Assembly (NCBI GenBank): GCA_001725945.1
Contig: LRMT01000020.1
Span: forward strand, 1 to 64,000
From: Cupriavidus sp. UYMMa02A
GTDB taxonomy: Bacteria; Pseudomonadota; Gammaproteobacteria; Burkholderiales; Burkholderiaceae
Direction of reading: 5' to 3'
Length of the DNA: 64,000 nucleotides
The notes below the pieces were generated by a model. The model made no database searches and was not told where the DNA came from. It worked only from the letters and a program-made list of their open reading frames with translations. A program made the position numbers and the translations under genes. This document shows, piece after piece, positions 27,821 through 37,726 of the stretch (positions are counted from its first letter, which is position 1; each line of letters opens with the position of its first letter).

Positions 27821-28965
27821 ATGCAGGACATCTATCTCCACGGCGGCGCCATGACGCCGTTTGGCCGCCACGCCGGCGTGCTCGCGCCAGAACTCGCGCA
27901 ACAGGCCATCCTCCAGTCATTAGACGAGGCAGGCTTGCAGCCGGCCGACATCCAGGCCATCTACTGCGCCAACGTGCTCGGCGGCATGATCCTCGGCCAA
28001 CTCATCGTGCGTGACCTGGGCTTTCGCGGCGTCCCGGTCTACAACGTCGAAAACGCCTGCGCGAGCGGCGCCACGGGTGTACATCTGGCGCGGCATGCGT
28101 TGCTGGCCGGGGAATATGACACGGTGCTGGTGTTCGGCATCGAGCAGCTCACCGCGCTCGGCGGCGGGACCATCCCGATGCAGCGCAATGACCACAAGAC
28201 CGAGCTCTACGCAAAAGCTGGCATGGTCCTGCCGGCGGTGTATGCCATGCGCGGCACGCGCTTTCTGCGCGAGCGCGATGCCTGCCCCGCCGACCTGGCC
28301 GAGGTGGCCGTGAAGAACCGCCACAACGGTTCGCTGAACCCCTATGCGCAGCAGCGCACCGGGACGACGGTGGAAGAAGTGCTGGCGTCGCGCATGATCG
28401 CAGACCCGCTGACGCTGCTGCAATGCTGCCCGTCTCAGGTCGATGGCGCCGCGGCGCTGGTGGTGAGCACGAAGCGCCCTGCCCGCCACCGGCCAGTGAA
28501 AGTGCTTGCATCCATGGTGGTCTCGGGCATCCGCGAGCAGGCGGACGACGACATCCTCGATGCGGAAATCACCGCGCGTGCTGCACGCCAGGCCTACGAA
28601 CAGGCCGGACTCGGTCCGGAAGATGTCGACGTGGTCGAACTGCACGACGCCTTCACCATTGCCGAACTGCTGTACTACGAGGCACTGGGCCTGGCGCCGT
28701 ATGGCGAAGCCGTGGCACTGCTCAAGTCCGGCGCGACGCGGCTCGGCGGCCGCGTGCCGGTCAACCCGAGCGGCGGACTGCTGGCCAAGGCCATCCGCTG
28801 GGCGCCACCGGCGTGGCGCAGATGGTGGAGATCCTGTGGCACCTGCAGGAGCGTGCCGGCGACCGGCAGGTTGCCAACGCGCGTGTCGGCCTGACGCAAT
28901 GTACCGGCGGCGGCATTGCCGGCGTGGACCACGCCGCATCTTCGGTTCACCTGCTCGGAGTGTGA
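27821..28965 (+). CDS. SCP-x/lipid-transfer-type thiolase
   Basis: About 381 aa after one lost base near 28800. Active-site features: nucleophile Cys in VENACASGATG, His in VELHDAFTIAE, the NPSGGLLAK-GHPLGATG block split by the indel, and LTQCTGGG near the C-terminus. Thiolytic cleavage of a 3-ketoacyl-CoA is expected; some DUF35-paired homologues act as retro-aldolases instead. It lies between its DUF35 partner and an SDR gene, with only 1 bp to the SDR start. Confidence 0.85.
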
Positions 28966-28966
28966 A

Positions 28967-29731
28967 ATGACGACACAAGTTTTCGATCCTGCCCACGTCG
29001 CCGTGGTCACCGGCGCGGCGCGCGGCATCGGTCTCGGGATTGCCACGCATCTTGCCCGCAGCGGCCTGACCGTCGCGCTGCTGGACCGCGACGCCGCCGC
29101 GCTCGATGCGGCCGTGTCCGGGCTTGCCGCCGAGGGCCTGAAGGTCATCGGCGCCACAGCCGACCTGACGGACTCTGCCGCCGTCAACGAAGCCTTTGCA
29201 CAGGTGCTGTCACAGGCCGGCCGCGTCGACTGCCTCATCAACAACGCGGGTGCCGTGCGCGACATGCGCTTCCTGTCCATGAGCGATGAAGACTGGGACC
29301 TCGTCATCGATACCAACCTGCGCTCGCAGTTCCTGTGCTGCCGCGCGGCACTGCCGGGCATGGTCGAGCGCGGCTACGGCCGCGTGGTCAACATCTCATC
29401 GCGCGCATGGCTGGGCGGCTTCGGCCAGGCCAACTACTCTGCGGCGAAAGGCGGCGTGGTCAGCCTGACACGCTCGCTTGCGATCGAGTTTGCGGCCAAG
29501 GGCATTACCGTCAACGCGGTGGCGCCCGGCATTGTCGATACCCCGCTCTTTCGCGGTTTCGCGCCCGATGTTCAGTCACGGCTGCAGAAGTCGGTCCCGG
29601 TGCAGCGCATCGGCACGGCAGACGACATTGCCAACGCCGTGAGCTTCTTCCTGGACCCTCGCTCGTCCTATGTCACAGGACAGACGCTCTATGTGTGCGG
29701 CGGGCGCAGCCTGTCGTCGCCGAGCGTTTAA
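28967..29731 (+). CDS. SDR-family dehydrogenase (FabG-like)
   Basis: 254 aa, intact. Classical SDR: TGAARGIGLG at the N-terminus, NNAG, the active-site stretch SSRAWLGGFGQANYSAAKGG (Ser, Tyr, Lys), and AVAPGIVDTPL. ATG at 28967 follows the thiolase stop by 1 bp. It would oxidise the 3-hydroxyacyl-CoA formed by the enoyl-CoA hydratase downstream. Its TAA abuts an AGGAGG site for the next gene. Confidence 0.88.
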   Translation: MTTQVFDPAHVAVVTGAARGIGLGIATHLARSGLTVALLDRDAAALDAAVSGLAAEGLKVIGATADLTDSAAVNEAFAQVLSQAGRVDCLINNAGAVRDMRFLSMSDEDWDLVIDTNLRSQFLCCRAALPGMVERGYGRVVNISSRAWLGGFGQANYSAAKGGVVSLTRSLAIEFAAKGITVNAVAPGIVDTPLFRGFAPDVQSRLQKSVPVQRIGTADDIANAVSFFLDPRSSYVTGQTLYVCGGRSLSSPSV

Positions 29732-29741
29732 GGAGGCCGCC

Positions 29742-30542
29742 ATGACCGTACGCATGGAGATTGACGGCGCGGTGGCCGTACTGACCATCGACCGGCCGCA
29801 GGCGCTCAACGCGCTGGACGTGTCCGCCCTGCGCGCGCTGCGCACCCATCTGGCCGAAGTCCGCGACCGCGAAGACCTGCGCGCCGCCGTGCTGACTGGC
29901 GCCGGCGCCCGTGCGTTCTGCGCCGGCGCGACCTGTCGAGCACGCGCACTTCGCCAGCCTCCTACCCCGAGGCCCTGTTCCGCGCGCCGGAGCAGCCGCC
30001 GACCTCGGCCTGTATATCCGGCTGATGGACCTGACCGATCTCGGGTTGTGGAAGCCGATCGTCGCCGCGGTGAACGGCCATTGCCTCGCGCGGGCCTCGA
30101 GATTGCGCTGCAATGCGACCTGCGCGTGGCCTCGGCGGAGGCCACGTTCGGGCTGCCGGAAGCCTCGGTCGGGTCGATTCCCGCAGTCTCCGGCCTGCAT
30201 CGGCTGCTCAAGGCGGTGCCGTCCGCGCACGCCATGCAGATGGCACTGACCGGCGAGCGTATTGACGCGGACCAGGCACAGCGCATCGGCCTGGTCACGG
30301 AACTGACCGCCCCCGGCACGCTGCTTGAGCGCGCCGTCACGCTCGCTGGCCGGATCGCGCGCAATGCCCCGCTCGCCGTACAAGCGATCAAGAAGCTGTC
30401 GCGCCAGACCCCTCACCTTGGCGAGGCCGACGCGCAGCAACTCACCGAACTTTACTGGGGCGTACTGCGCGATACCGGTGACCGGCACGAAGGCCGGCAG
30501 GCGTTCGTCGAGAAGCGTCCGCCGCGCTACCTGGGCCGCTAA
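29742..30542 (+). CDS. Enoyl-CoA hydratase/isomerase family protein
   Basis: About 267 aa. N-terminal crotonase strand (VAVLTIDRPQALNALD), oxyanion-hole segment FCAGA-DLSS, IVAAVNGHCLGAGLEIALQCD, then FGLPEASVGSIPAVSGL and a helical C-terminus. Three separate single-base losses (near 29930, 30005 and 30093) together restore the frame; all sit in GC-rich runs. Strong AGGAGG ribosome-binding site. It hydrates the enoyl-CoA in the pathway of this operon. Confidence 0.82.
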   Translation: MTVRMEIDGAVAVLTIDRPQALNALDVSALRALRTHLAEVRDREDLRAAVLTGAGARAFCAGATCRARALRQPPTPRPCSARRSSRRPRPVYPADGPDRSRVVEADRRRGERPLPRAGLEIALQCDLRVASAEATFGLPEASVGSIPAVSGLHRLLKAVPSAHAMQMALTGERIDADQAQRIGLVTELTAPGTLLERAVTLAGRIARNAPLAVQAIKKLSRQTPHLGEADAQQLTELYWGVLRDTGDRHEGRQAFVEKRPPRYLGR

Positions 30543-30582
30543 ACGCGCCGCCCGGTGCAAGAACAATCATCAGGAGACAAGC

Positions 30583-31576
30583 ATGTCACGCATTTCTCAT
30601 CTCGCACGTGTGGCGCTGGCCGGCCTGCTGGCGACCGCCACCGTTGCGATGCCGGTGCCGGCCGCGGCGCAGGCGCCCTACCCGGCGCAGAAGCCGATCA
30701 CGCTCGTCGTGCCATTCGCGCCCGGCGGCGGCAACGACATCCTCGCGCGGCTGATCGCGCCCAAGATGGGCAAGCTGCTCGGCCAGACCATCGTGATCGA
30801 GAACAAGCCCGGCGCCGGCGGCAACCTCGGCACCGACTACGTCGCGCATGCGGCGCCCGACGGCTACACGCTCGTGATTGCGTCGAGCCAGGTCACGATG
30901 AACCCGTTCCTTGGCATGAAGGTGCCGTTCCGGATCGACCGCGACTTTGAACCCGTGGGGCTGATCGCTTCGGTACCGATCATGCTGGTAGTCAACGATG
31001 ACCAGCCGTTCCGCACGCTCAAGGACTTCATCGCCTACACGCATGCCAATCCGGGCAAGATCAGCTACAGCAGCCCCGGCAACGGCACGCCGCAGCACCT
31101 TGCCGGCGAGGTGTTCGCGCGGCTGAACAAGACCGAGTTGCTGCACGTCCCCTACAAGCACCGGCCCCTCCATCACTGACCTGATGGGCGGGCAGGTGCA
31201 GGCGTCCTTCGCCACGTTCGCCTCCGCCATCCAGTACGTGCGTGCCGGCAAGCTGCGCGCACTCGGCATCGCAGGCAGCAAGCGCACCGCGCTGATGCCC
31301 GACCTGCCCACCATCGCGGAGGCCGGCCTGGCAGGTTATGACACCGAACTCTGGTACAGCCTGCTCGCGCCGGCGCAGACGCCCAAGGCCGTGGTCGACA
31401 AGGTCAATGCCGCGCTGGTGGCGGCGCTCAAATCGCCGGACGTCACGGCGCAACTCGCGCAGCAGGGTTTCGAACCGCGCTCATCCTCGCCAACCGAGCT
31501 CAAGGCGTATCTCGGCAAGGAGCTGCAGCGCTGGCAGCGCGTGATCGAAGGCAACGGCATCAAGGTGGCGTTGTGA
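30583..31576 (+). CDS. Bug/TctC-family periplasmic solute receptor
   Basis: About 331 aa. Sec signal peptide (residues 1-28, ending AAAQA), then PITLVVPFAPGGGNDILARL, IENKPGAGGNLGTDYVA, SYSSPGNGTPQHLAGEVF and LMPDLPTIAEAGLAGYDTELW. Two bases appear lost near 31160, where KGTG in the HVPYKG motif is expected. Placed inside the thiolase/hydratase/CoA-transferase operon, it is probably the capture protein for the acid degraded by these enzymes. Confidence 0.85.
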
Positions 31577-31639
31577 CGGCGGCCTGCGACGCGCACGGGG
31601 CACCTTCAAGCAATCCTCTTCCCTACCCGAGGCAAAGAC

Positions 31640-32874
31640 ATGCTGCGCAATGCACTGGACGGCCTGACCGTCATCGATTTCACGCAGATCGGCGCCGGCC
31701 CCACCTGCACCATGCTGCTCGCGGACATGGGCGCGAACGCATCAAGGTCGAACCGCCTGCAGGCGAACTGGGCCGCAGCCTCGGGCCCGGGTGGCTTGGC
31801 GATGACAGCGCCCTGTTCCACGGCTTCAACCGCAACAAGCTTGGCGTGGCGCTGGACCTCAAGTCCGCCGAAGGCGCGGCGGTCGCCCGGCGCTGGTGGC
31901 CGGGCCGATATCGTGGTGGAAGCATGCGCCCCGGCGTGATGGCGCGGCTTGGGCTGGGCTATGCGGAGCTGTCGGTCAGCCACCCGTCGCTGATCTACTG
32001 CTCGATTTCCGCGTATGGGCAGGAAGGGCCCTATGCCGACCGCGCCGGCGTGGACGGCATCATCCAGGCGGACTCGGGGCTGATGAGCCTGATCGGGGTG
32101 CCCGGCGGGGAACCGTGCAAGGCGCAGGCGCCGGTGGTCGATGTCATGACCGGCTATGTCGCCTGCGTCGGCGTGCTCGCGCGGCTGGCGCAGCGCGCGC
32201 GCGACGGGCAAGGCGGGCACCTGGATGTCAACCTGCTCAATGCAGCGCTGGCGCTGCAGCAATCATCGATCACGAGCTATCTGGCCGATGGCGAACTGCC
32301 GGTACGCGCGGGCAGCGCGGCGCCCTACTCGGCGCCGAACCAGGCCTTCCAGACCGCTGACGGCTGGATCATGGTCGCTGCCTATATGCCCGGCCGCTGG
32401 CAACGCCTGTGCGAGGTGCTGGGCATGCCCGCCCTGGCCGACGACCCGCGCTTCGCCACGTCGCCACTGCGCGTGGCTAACCGCGCCGACATGGTCGAGG
32501 CACTGACTCGCGCCTTCGTGACGCGCAGCACCGACGCGTGGCTGGCGGAGTTGCAGGACGCTGACATCTTGTGTTCGCGCGTGGGCACCTACGAGGATGT
32601 CGCCCGCCATCCGCAAGTGGCTGCCAACCGCATGATCCGTCAGGCCGCGCACCCGGCGCTGGGCAATATCCGCATGCCCGGCTTCCCAATCAACAGCGCG
32701 CAGGAGAACGAGTTGCCCGCGCGCCCGGCTCCTGCGTGCGGGCAGGACACGCGCGCCGTGCTGCGCGCGGCCGGCTACAGCAGCGCGGAAATCGACGGGC
32801 TGGTGGCGCGGCAGGCTATCCACTGCGCGCAGGCATCCGTGACCACGTCGCAGACCGAAGCCGTTGCGTCATGA
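31640..32874 (+). CDS. Family III acyl-CoA transferase (CaiB/BaiF)
   Basis: About 411 aa. Starts LDGLTVIDFTQIGAGPTCTM, then IKVEPPAGELGRSLGPGWLG, FNRNKLGVALDLKS, DIVVEA-RPGVMARLGLGY, SISAYGQEGPYADRAGVDG and IIQADSGLMS. One base is lost near 31738, and a compensating pair lies near 31900. It would activate the substrate acid by transferring CoA from another thioester, supplying the entry step for the thiolase/SDR/hydratase operon. It is the last complete gene of that operon. Confidence 0.83.
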
Positions 32875-33016
32875 ATGCCGCCGAAATCCGAGATCGTGGT
32901 GTGCGGCATGTCGCTCGGACAGCCCGATCCGCATGAGCGGGCAAACCGCCTGCGCACCGCGCGCGAACCCCGTGGAGCAGTTTGCGCGCTTTGCCGGCTG
33001 GCGGGATGGCGATTGA
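32875..33016 (+). pseudogene. C-terminal remnant of a nitroreductase-like gene
   Basis: About 46 residues: SEIVVCGMSLGQPDPHERAN and RLRTAREP in one frame, then VEQFARFAGWRDGD in the next, with TGA at 33014-33016. This matches the conserved C-terminal end of NfsB/FMN nitroreductases (CGMxLGxPDP ... N-x-L-R-T-x-R-E-P). The rest of the gene is absent. It overlaps nothing and sits tail-to-tail with lysR, so it marks a deletion junction. Confidence 0.55.
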
Positions 33017-33018
33017 GC

Positions 33019-33914
33019 TCAGTCCTGCGCAGCGAACTGCTCCAGCAGCCAGGTGCGGAACGTGGCCATGCTGGGACTCTCCCGCCGGTCAGCCGGCGTC
33101 AGCAGGTAGTAGGTGAATTCGCCCATGTCCACCACCTGGCGGAACGGCGCCACCAGCGTGCCCGCCGCGAAGTCTCCGGTCACAAGGAAGCGCTGCGCGA
33201 TGGCGAAGCCGAGCCCTTCGATTGCCGCCGCGTAGGCCATGGCCGAGCTCTGGTAAGTCATGCCGCCGCGAACGTCCATGTCCTGATCCACCCCGGCGGC
33301 GCGCAGCCAGTGCGCCCAGTCATCGGGCCGCGCGACAGAATGCAGCAGCGTCTGGTCCCTCAGGTCGGCGGGCTTCCTGACCTTGCGCGGGCCCGACAGC
33401 AACGCGGGGCTGCACACCGGCACCAGCACGTTGGACACCAGCCGGTAGGCATTCACGCCCGGCCATTTGCCATCGCCGAGCCGGATCGCGCCATCGATAT
33501 CCTCCTTGCGGAAATCGACCGGATCCAGCGTGGCCGTCAGCAGCACCTCGATGCCGGGGTTGGCCGCATGGAAGCTCGACAGCCGCGGAATCAGCCAGCG
33601 CATCGCAAAGGTGGTGTAGGCGCGCACCTTGAGTTGCTTGCGCTTCGCGCGCTTGCCCAGGCGGCGCGTCGCTTCGCGCAGGTCATCTATGGCCCGGGTC
33701 ACGGCGCGGTAGTAGTCCTCGCCAGTGCGGGTCAGCGTGATCTGGCGATGACCGCGGTGCAGCAATTGCACGCCGAGCCCGTCCTCCAGCGCGCGAATCT
33801 GGCGGCTGACGGCGCCGGGCGTGACATGCAGCTCCTGCGCAGCACCGTGATGCTCAGGTGCCGCGCCGCCGCTTCGAAAGCCCGCAGGGCATTGAGAGGA
33901 GGAAGTCGATCCAT
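33019..33914 (-). CDS. LysR-family transcriptional regulator (GcvA-like)
   Basis: About 298 aa. ATG at 33914 (MDRLPPLNALRAFEAAARHLS); one base is lost near 33840, after which the helix-turn-helix continues ELHVTPGAVSRQIRALE. The effector domain (KVRAYTTFAMRWLIPRLSSF; DIDGAIRLGDGKW) is of the GcvA/AmpR type. A 22-bp site 19 bp upstream of the start matches one before the DUF35-thiolase operon, so it probably autoregulates and controls that operon. Confidence 0.85.
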
Positions 33915-33932
33915 GCCGGCGAGTCTGCCATA

Positions 33933-33954
33933 CGGTTGATCTTTTCTCAATCGA
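33933..33954. promoter_or_regulatory. Candidate LysR autoregulatory operator
   Basis: CGGTTGATCTTTTCTCAATCGA matches the operon site at 27322-27343 in 19 of 22 positions, the three differences being adjacent in the spacer. It lies 19 bp upstream of the lysR start codon, where binding would block its transcription. Confidence 0.6.
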
Positions 33955-34087
33955 ACCGAGCGGTCACCGCATGAGGATGAAGCCTGCGCCGATCAGCAAT
34001 CTGATGTTGCCAGTGAGACGCCGTTGTTCGATCTACCGGGATCGTGCCGGGCAATCCTGAGAGATTGAGCTAACTGTCGGCGTAGTT

Positions 34088-34113
34088 CCCCTCTCCCGCG
34101 AGCGGGAGAGGGG
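34088..34113. terminator. CCCCTCTCCC-type hairpin after the symporter gene
   Basis: CCCCTCTCCCGC (34088-34099) pairs perfectly with GCGGGAGAGGGG (34102-34113). It stands 42 bp downstream of the actP-like stop, and close relatives follow the paa operon and the phytase-like gene. No U-tract. Confidence 0.6.
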
Positions 34114-34154
34114 AGAAACCCGACCAGCGGTTGGCCGCGCGCCGTCTGCCCTCG

Positions 34155-35819
34155 TCAATGCTGTGAAGCCCCCGCCGCCCCGATCCCCGTCATCGACCGC
34201 ACAAACTGCGCGCCAAAGCGCCCACGTTCCGTTGCGGCCTGCGCCGACTTGTCGAGCACCGACACGAGCCATGCGAACACGAAGGCCAGCGTCATCGAGA
34301 ACAATGCGGGATTCGAATATGGAAAGATCGCCTTGTCATGGCGCAGCATTCCCACCCACACCGTGGGCCCCAGTACCAGCAGCGCCACCGCAGACGCGAG
34401 CCCCGTCAGGCTGCCCGCCACGGCGCCCTTCGTGGTCAGGCCCTTCCAGAACATCGACAGGAACAGCACCGGGAAATTGACCGACGCCGCAATGGCCAGC
34501 ACCAGCCCGGACAGGAAGGCGATGTTCTGCTTCTCGAACAGCACGCCAAGCACCATGGCCAGCAGGCCGATAACCAGCGTGGCCGCCTTGGAGACGCGGA
34601 TTTCGTCCTTTTCACTGGCGGTGCCGCGACGGAAGACGTTGGCGTAGAGGTCGTGGGAGACTGCGGATGCGCCCGACAGAGCCAGGCCGGCGACAACGGC
34701 AAGGATAGTGGCGAACGCAACCGCCGAGATAAAGCCGAGGAACCAGTCGCCACCAATGGCATGCGCCAGATGCACCGCCACCATATTGCTGCCGCCGACC
34801 ACCTTGCCCGCGGCGTCGCGATATGCCGGATCGCTGCCGACCATGACGATCGCGCCGAAGCCCACCACGAGAATCAGCACGTAGAAGTAGCCAATGAAGC
34901 CGGTCGCATACAGCACGGACTTGCGGGCTTCCTTTGCGTCGGCCACCGTGAAGAAGCGCATCAGGATATGCGGCAGGCCGGCGGTCCCGAACATCATGCC
35001 CACGCCCAGCGAAATGGCGTCGATCGGATTCGACACAAGTCCGCCGGGCGACAGGATGGCCAGCCCCTTGTCATGGACCTTTGCCGCGCCCGCGAACATC
35101 GCTTCCGGGCTGTAGCCAAAATGCGCCAGCACCATGATCGCCATGAACGTGACACCGCCAAGCAGCAACACCGCCTTGATGATCTGCACCCATGTGGTCG
35201 CCAGCATGCCGCCGAACAGCACGTACAGCACCATCAGCAGGCCCACGACAACGATGGCCGATTCATAGCTGGTGCCGAACAGCAGCTCGATCAGCTTGCC
35301 TGCGCCCACCATCTGCGCCACCAGGTACATGATGACCACGGTCAGCGTGCCGCACGCGGCCGTGATGCGCACCGGCGTCTGCGACAGGCGATACGACACC
35401 ACGTCGGCAAACGTATAGCGGCCCAGGTTGCGCAGCCGCTCGGCCACGATAAAGAGGATGATGGGCCAGCCGGCCACGACGCCGAGCGCGTAGATCAGCC
35501 CGTCGTAGCCCTTGTCGAACATCATCGCGGAAATGCCCAGGAACGACGCGGCGGAAACCATGTCGCCTGCGATCGCCAGGCCATTCTGAAAGCCGGTCAG
35601 GCCACCGCCGGCGGCATAGAAATCGGATGCCGAGCGCGTGCGCCGCGCCGCCCAGCGCGTGATGCCGAGCGTGAAGACCACGAACAGCAGGAACATCACG
35701 ATCGCACTCCAGTTCAACGGCCGGCGCGCGGCTTCGCCCTGGATTGCCGGCGCGGCCAGCGCGGCACTGCTGGCCAGGCTCGCGATGAGCAGGGGCAGAT
35801 TGCGGAGAGTCGGCTTCAT
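34155..35819 (-). CDS. ActP-like sodium:solute symporter
   Basis: About 554 aa, intact, with a possible signal peptide and 13-14 membrane segments. SSS-family hallmarks: [71 protein letters not shown]. The ATG at 35819 overlaps the stop of the DUF485 gene (ATGA), as in acetate permease operons. Next to the paa cluster it may import phenylacetate, as related SSS permeases do, or acetate; which one cannot be decided here. Confidence 0.85.
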   Translation of the reverse strand: MKPTLRNLPLLIASLASSAALAAPAIQGEAARRPLNWSAIVMFLLFVVFTLGITRWAARRTRSASDFYAAGGGLTGFQNGLAIAGDMVSAASFLGISAMMFDKGYDGLIYALGVVAGWPIILFIVAERLRNLGRYTFADVVSYRLSQTPVRITAACGTLTVVIMYLVAQMVGAGKLIELLFGTSYESAIVVVGLLMVLYVLFGGMLATTWVQIIKAVLLLGGVTFMAIMVLAHFGYSPEAMFAGAAKVHDKGLAILSPGGLVSNPIDAISLGVGMMFGTAGLPHILMRFFTVADAKEARKSVLYATGFIGYFYVLILVVGFGAIVMVGSDPAYRDAAGKVVGGSNMVAVHLAHAIGGDWFLGFISAVAFATILAVVAGLALSGASAVSHDLYANVFRRGTASEKDEIRVSKAATLVIGLLAMVLGVLFEKQNIAFLSGLVLAIAASVNFPVLFLSMFWKGLTTKGAVAGSLTGLASAVALLVLGPTVWVGMLRHDKAIFPYSNPALFSMTLAFVFAWLVSVLDKSAQAATERGRFGAQFVRSMTGIGAAGASQH

Positions 35820-36123
35820 GCTTGGCACTCCTTGCGCAAGCGTTCGTTGATCGGGTCCAGTTCGGTATTGGCCCGGCGCACGTAGCCGCCGTCAGCACGA
35901 CGGCCGACACGATGATGCCCACGCCGACCGGGATGCCCAGCGTCATGACCCCGCCACCAAGCGGCGTGCCGAGCGCGGCCGGCGCGAATGCCAGCAGCAG
36001 GATGAAGCCGAAGTAGATGATGAGCATCACCACCGTGAGCGACCAGCCCAGGCGCGCGCGCCTGCTGGCCAGCCGGATGAAATCGGGGTGCTGCTGGAGG
36101 GTCTCCAGTTGTTGCGCGTCCAT
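35816..36123 (-). CDS. DUF485 membrane protein (symporter partner)
   Basis: About 103 aa. [20 protein letters not shown], then two membrane helices ([38 protein letters not shown]) and the conserved tail [16 protein letters not shown], which is reached after one lost base near 35885. DUF485 proteins are always coupled to ActP-type symporters, and here the stop overlaps the symporter start. Confidence 0.85.
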
Positions 36124-36216
36124 GCGGGTCTCCTTTGGCGCGAGGGGGGCCGTGACGCCTCTTGGCGGGCGCCGTCGGGGGGTGTTGATTGGTGGTTTGC
36201 TTGCGTCCGCTGGTTT

Positions 36217-36247
36217 GCTCCCCTCTCCCGCTTGCGGGAGAGGGAGC
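36217..36247. terminator. CTCCCTCTCCCGC-type hairpin after the paa operon
   Basis: GCTCCCCTCTCCCGC (36217-36231) pairs with GCGGGAGAGGGAGC (36234-36247) with one bulged base. It lies 48 bp beyond the paaK stop, between the paa operon and the DUF485-actP pair. Same family as the hairpins at 34088 and 46355. Confidence 0.6.
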
Positions 36248-36294
36248 AATTCATCGGAATGCGTGGGATAGCGGTTGTTGTTTGAACCAGAAGG

Positions 36295-37641
36295 TCAGAT
36301 CGCCCCGACCGGCTGCTCGTGCGTAACCTTCGGGCGCATATCCAGCACGCGCCGCGCCTTGCCGACGCTAGTGCGCTCGATACCTTCCGCATCCAGCACC
36401 TGCACGCGCGTAGTCACACCGACATAGGTCTTGATCTGGTCCTTGAGCTCGCGCTCCAGCGCCGAGCGGTCGTCGCCGCTCAGGCCGGACGACTGCGGGC
36501 GCGCCTCCACCCGTACTTCCAGCTTGTCCAGGTGGCCATCACGCGTCACCACGAGCTGGTACTGCGGCGCCAGCGCCGGCGCCTTCAGGATCAGCTCCTC
36601 GATCTGCGACGGGAACACGTTCACGCCGCGGATGATCAGCATATCGTCCGAGCGGCCGGTGATCTTGCCGATGCGGCGCATCGAGCGCGATGTCGGCGGC
36701 AACAGACGCGTGAGGTCGCGCGTGCGGTAGCGGATGACCGGCAGTGCTTCCTTGGTCAGCGAGGTGAACACCAGTTCGCCCTCCTCGCCGTCTGGCAGCA
36801 CTTCTCCGGTCACCGGGTCGATGACCTCGGCATAGAAATGGTCTTCCCAGATGACCGGGCCGTCCTTGCTTTCGATGCATTCGCAGGCCACGCCCGGGCC
36901 CATGACTTCCGACAGGCCGTAGATGTCCACCGCGTCGATGCCCGCACGCGCTTCGATCTCTGCGCGCATCGCATCGGTCCACGGCTCCGCGCCGAAGATG
37001 CCGACCTTCAGCGAGCTGTCGGCCGGATCCATGCCCTGGCGCATCATCTCCTCGATCAGGTTCAGCATGTATGACGGCGTGACCATGATGATGTTCGGCT
37101 GGAACTCGCGGATCAGCTGTACCTGTTTCTCGGTCTGGCCGCCGGACATCGGGATCACCGTGCAGCCGGCCTTCTCGGCACCATAGTGCGCGCCGAGGCC
37201 GCCCGTGAACAGTCCATAGCCGTAGCTCACATGCACGAGATCGCCCGCTCGCCCGCCCGCGGCGCGGATGGAACGCGCCACCACGCTGGCCCAGGTGTCG
37301 ATATCGCGCGCGGTGTAGCCGACCACGGTCGGCTTGCCCGTGGTGCCGCTCGACGCATGCACGCGCGCCACCTTCTCGCGCGGCACGGCGAACATGCCGA
37401 ACGGGTAGTTGTCGCGCAGGTCCTGCTTGGTCAGGAAGGGGAACTTCGACAGGTCCGACAGCGACTTCAGTTCGTCCGGATGCACGCCCGCTGCGTCGAA
37501 GGCCTTGCGGTAATGCGGTACGTTGTCATAGGCATGGCGCACGCTCCATTTCAGCCGTTCCAGCTGCAGCGCCTGCAGTTCATCGCGGCTGGCGCGCTCG
37601 ATCGGCTCCAGCTCGTCGGGGTGGGAAGTGCGTTGAACCAT
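36295..37641 (-). CDS. paaK: Phenylacetate-CoA ligase
   Basis: 448 aa, intact. ANL-superfamily ligase: P-loop VHASSGTTGKPTVVGYT, IPMSGGQTEKQVQLI, DIYGLSEVMGPGVACEC, the hinge/adenylate motif KITGRSDDMLIIRGVNVFPS, and a C-terminal Lys in TSVGKARRVLD. It forms phenylacetyl-CoA from phenylacetate, ATP and CoA, the first step of the paa pathway. Last gene of the paaABCDE-N-K series. Confidence 0.95.
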   Translation of the reverse strand: MVQRTSHPDELEPIERASRDELQALQLERLKWSVRHAYDNVPHYRKAFDAAGVHPDELKSLSDLSKFPFLTKQDLRDNYPFGMFAVPREKVARVHASSGTTGKPTVVGYTARDIDTWASVVARSIRAAGGRAGDLVHVSYGYGLFTGGLGAHYGAEKAGCTVIPMSGGQTEKQVQLIREFQPNIIMVTPSYMLNLIEEMMRQGMDPADSSLKVGIFGAEPWTDAMRAEIEARAGIDAVDIYGLSEVMGPGVACECIESKDGPVIWEDHFYAEVIDPVTGEVLPDGEEGELVFTSLTKEALPVIRYRTRDLTRLLPPTSRSMRRIGKITGRSDDMLIIRGVNVFPSQIEELILKAPALAPQYQLVVTRDGHLDKLEVRVEARPQSSGLSGDDRSALERELKDQIKTYVGVTTRVQVLDAEGIERTSVGKARRVLDMRPKVTHEQPVGAI

Positions 37642-37726
37642 TGTCTACTCCATCGTTATCATGGCGCCGCGTGCAAACGGGGCCGGCGCGTGGGGCTACG
37701 GTACTGCGGGCAAGGCCACGGGTTCG

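Noticed and set aside
34338-35885. 515-codon plus-strand frame over the symporter
   Set aside because: The minus-strand protein has full SSS-family motifs and membrane segments; the plus frame is His/Gln/Arg-rich shadow.
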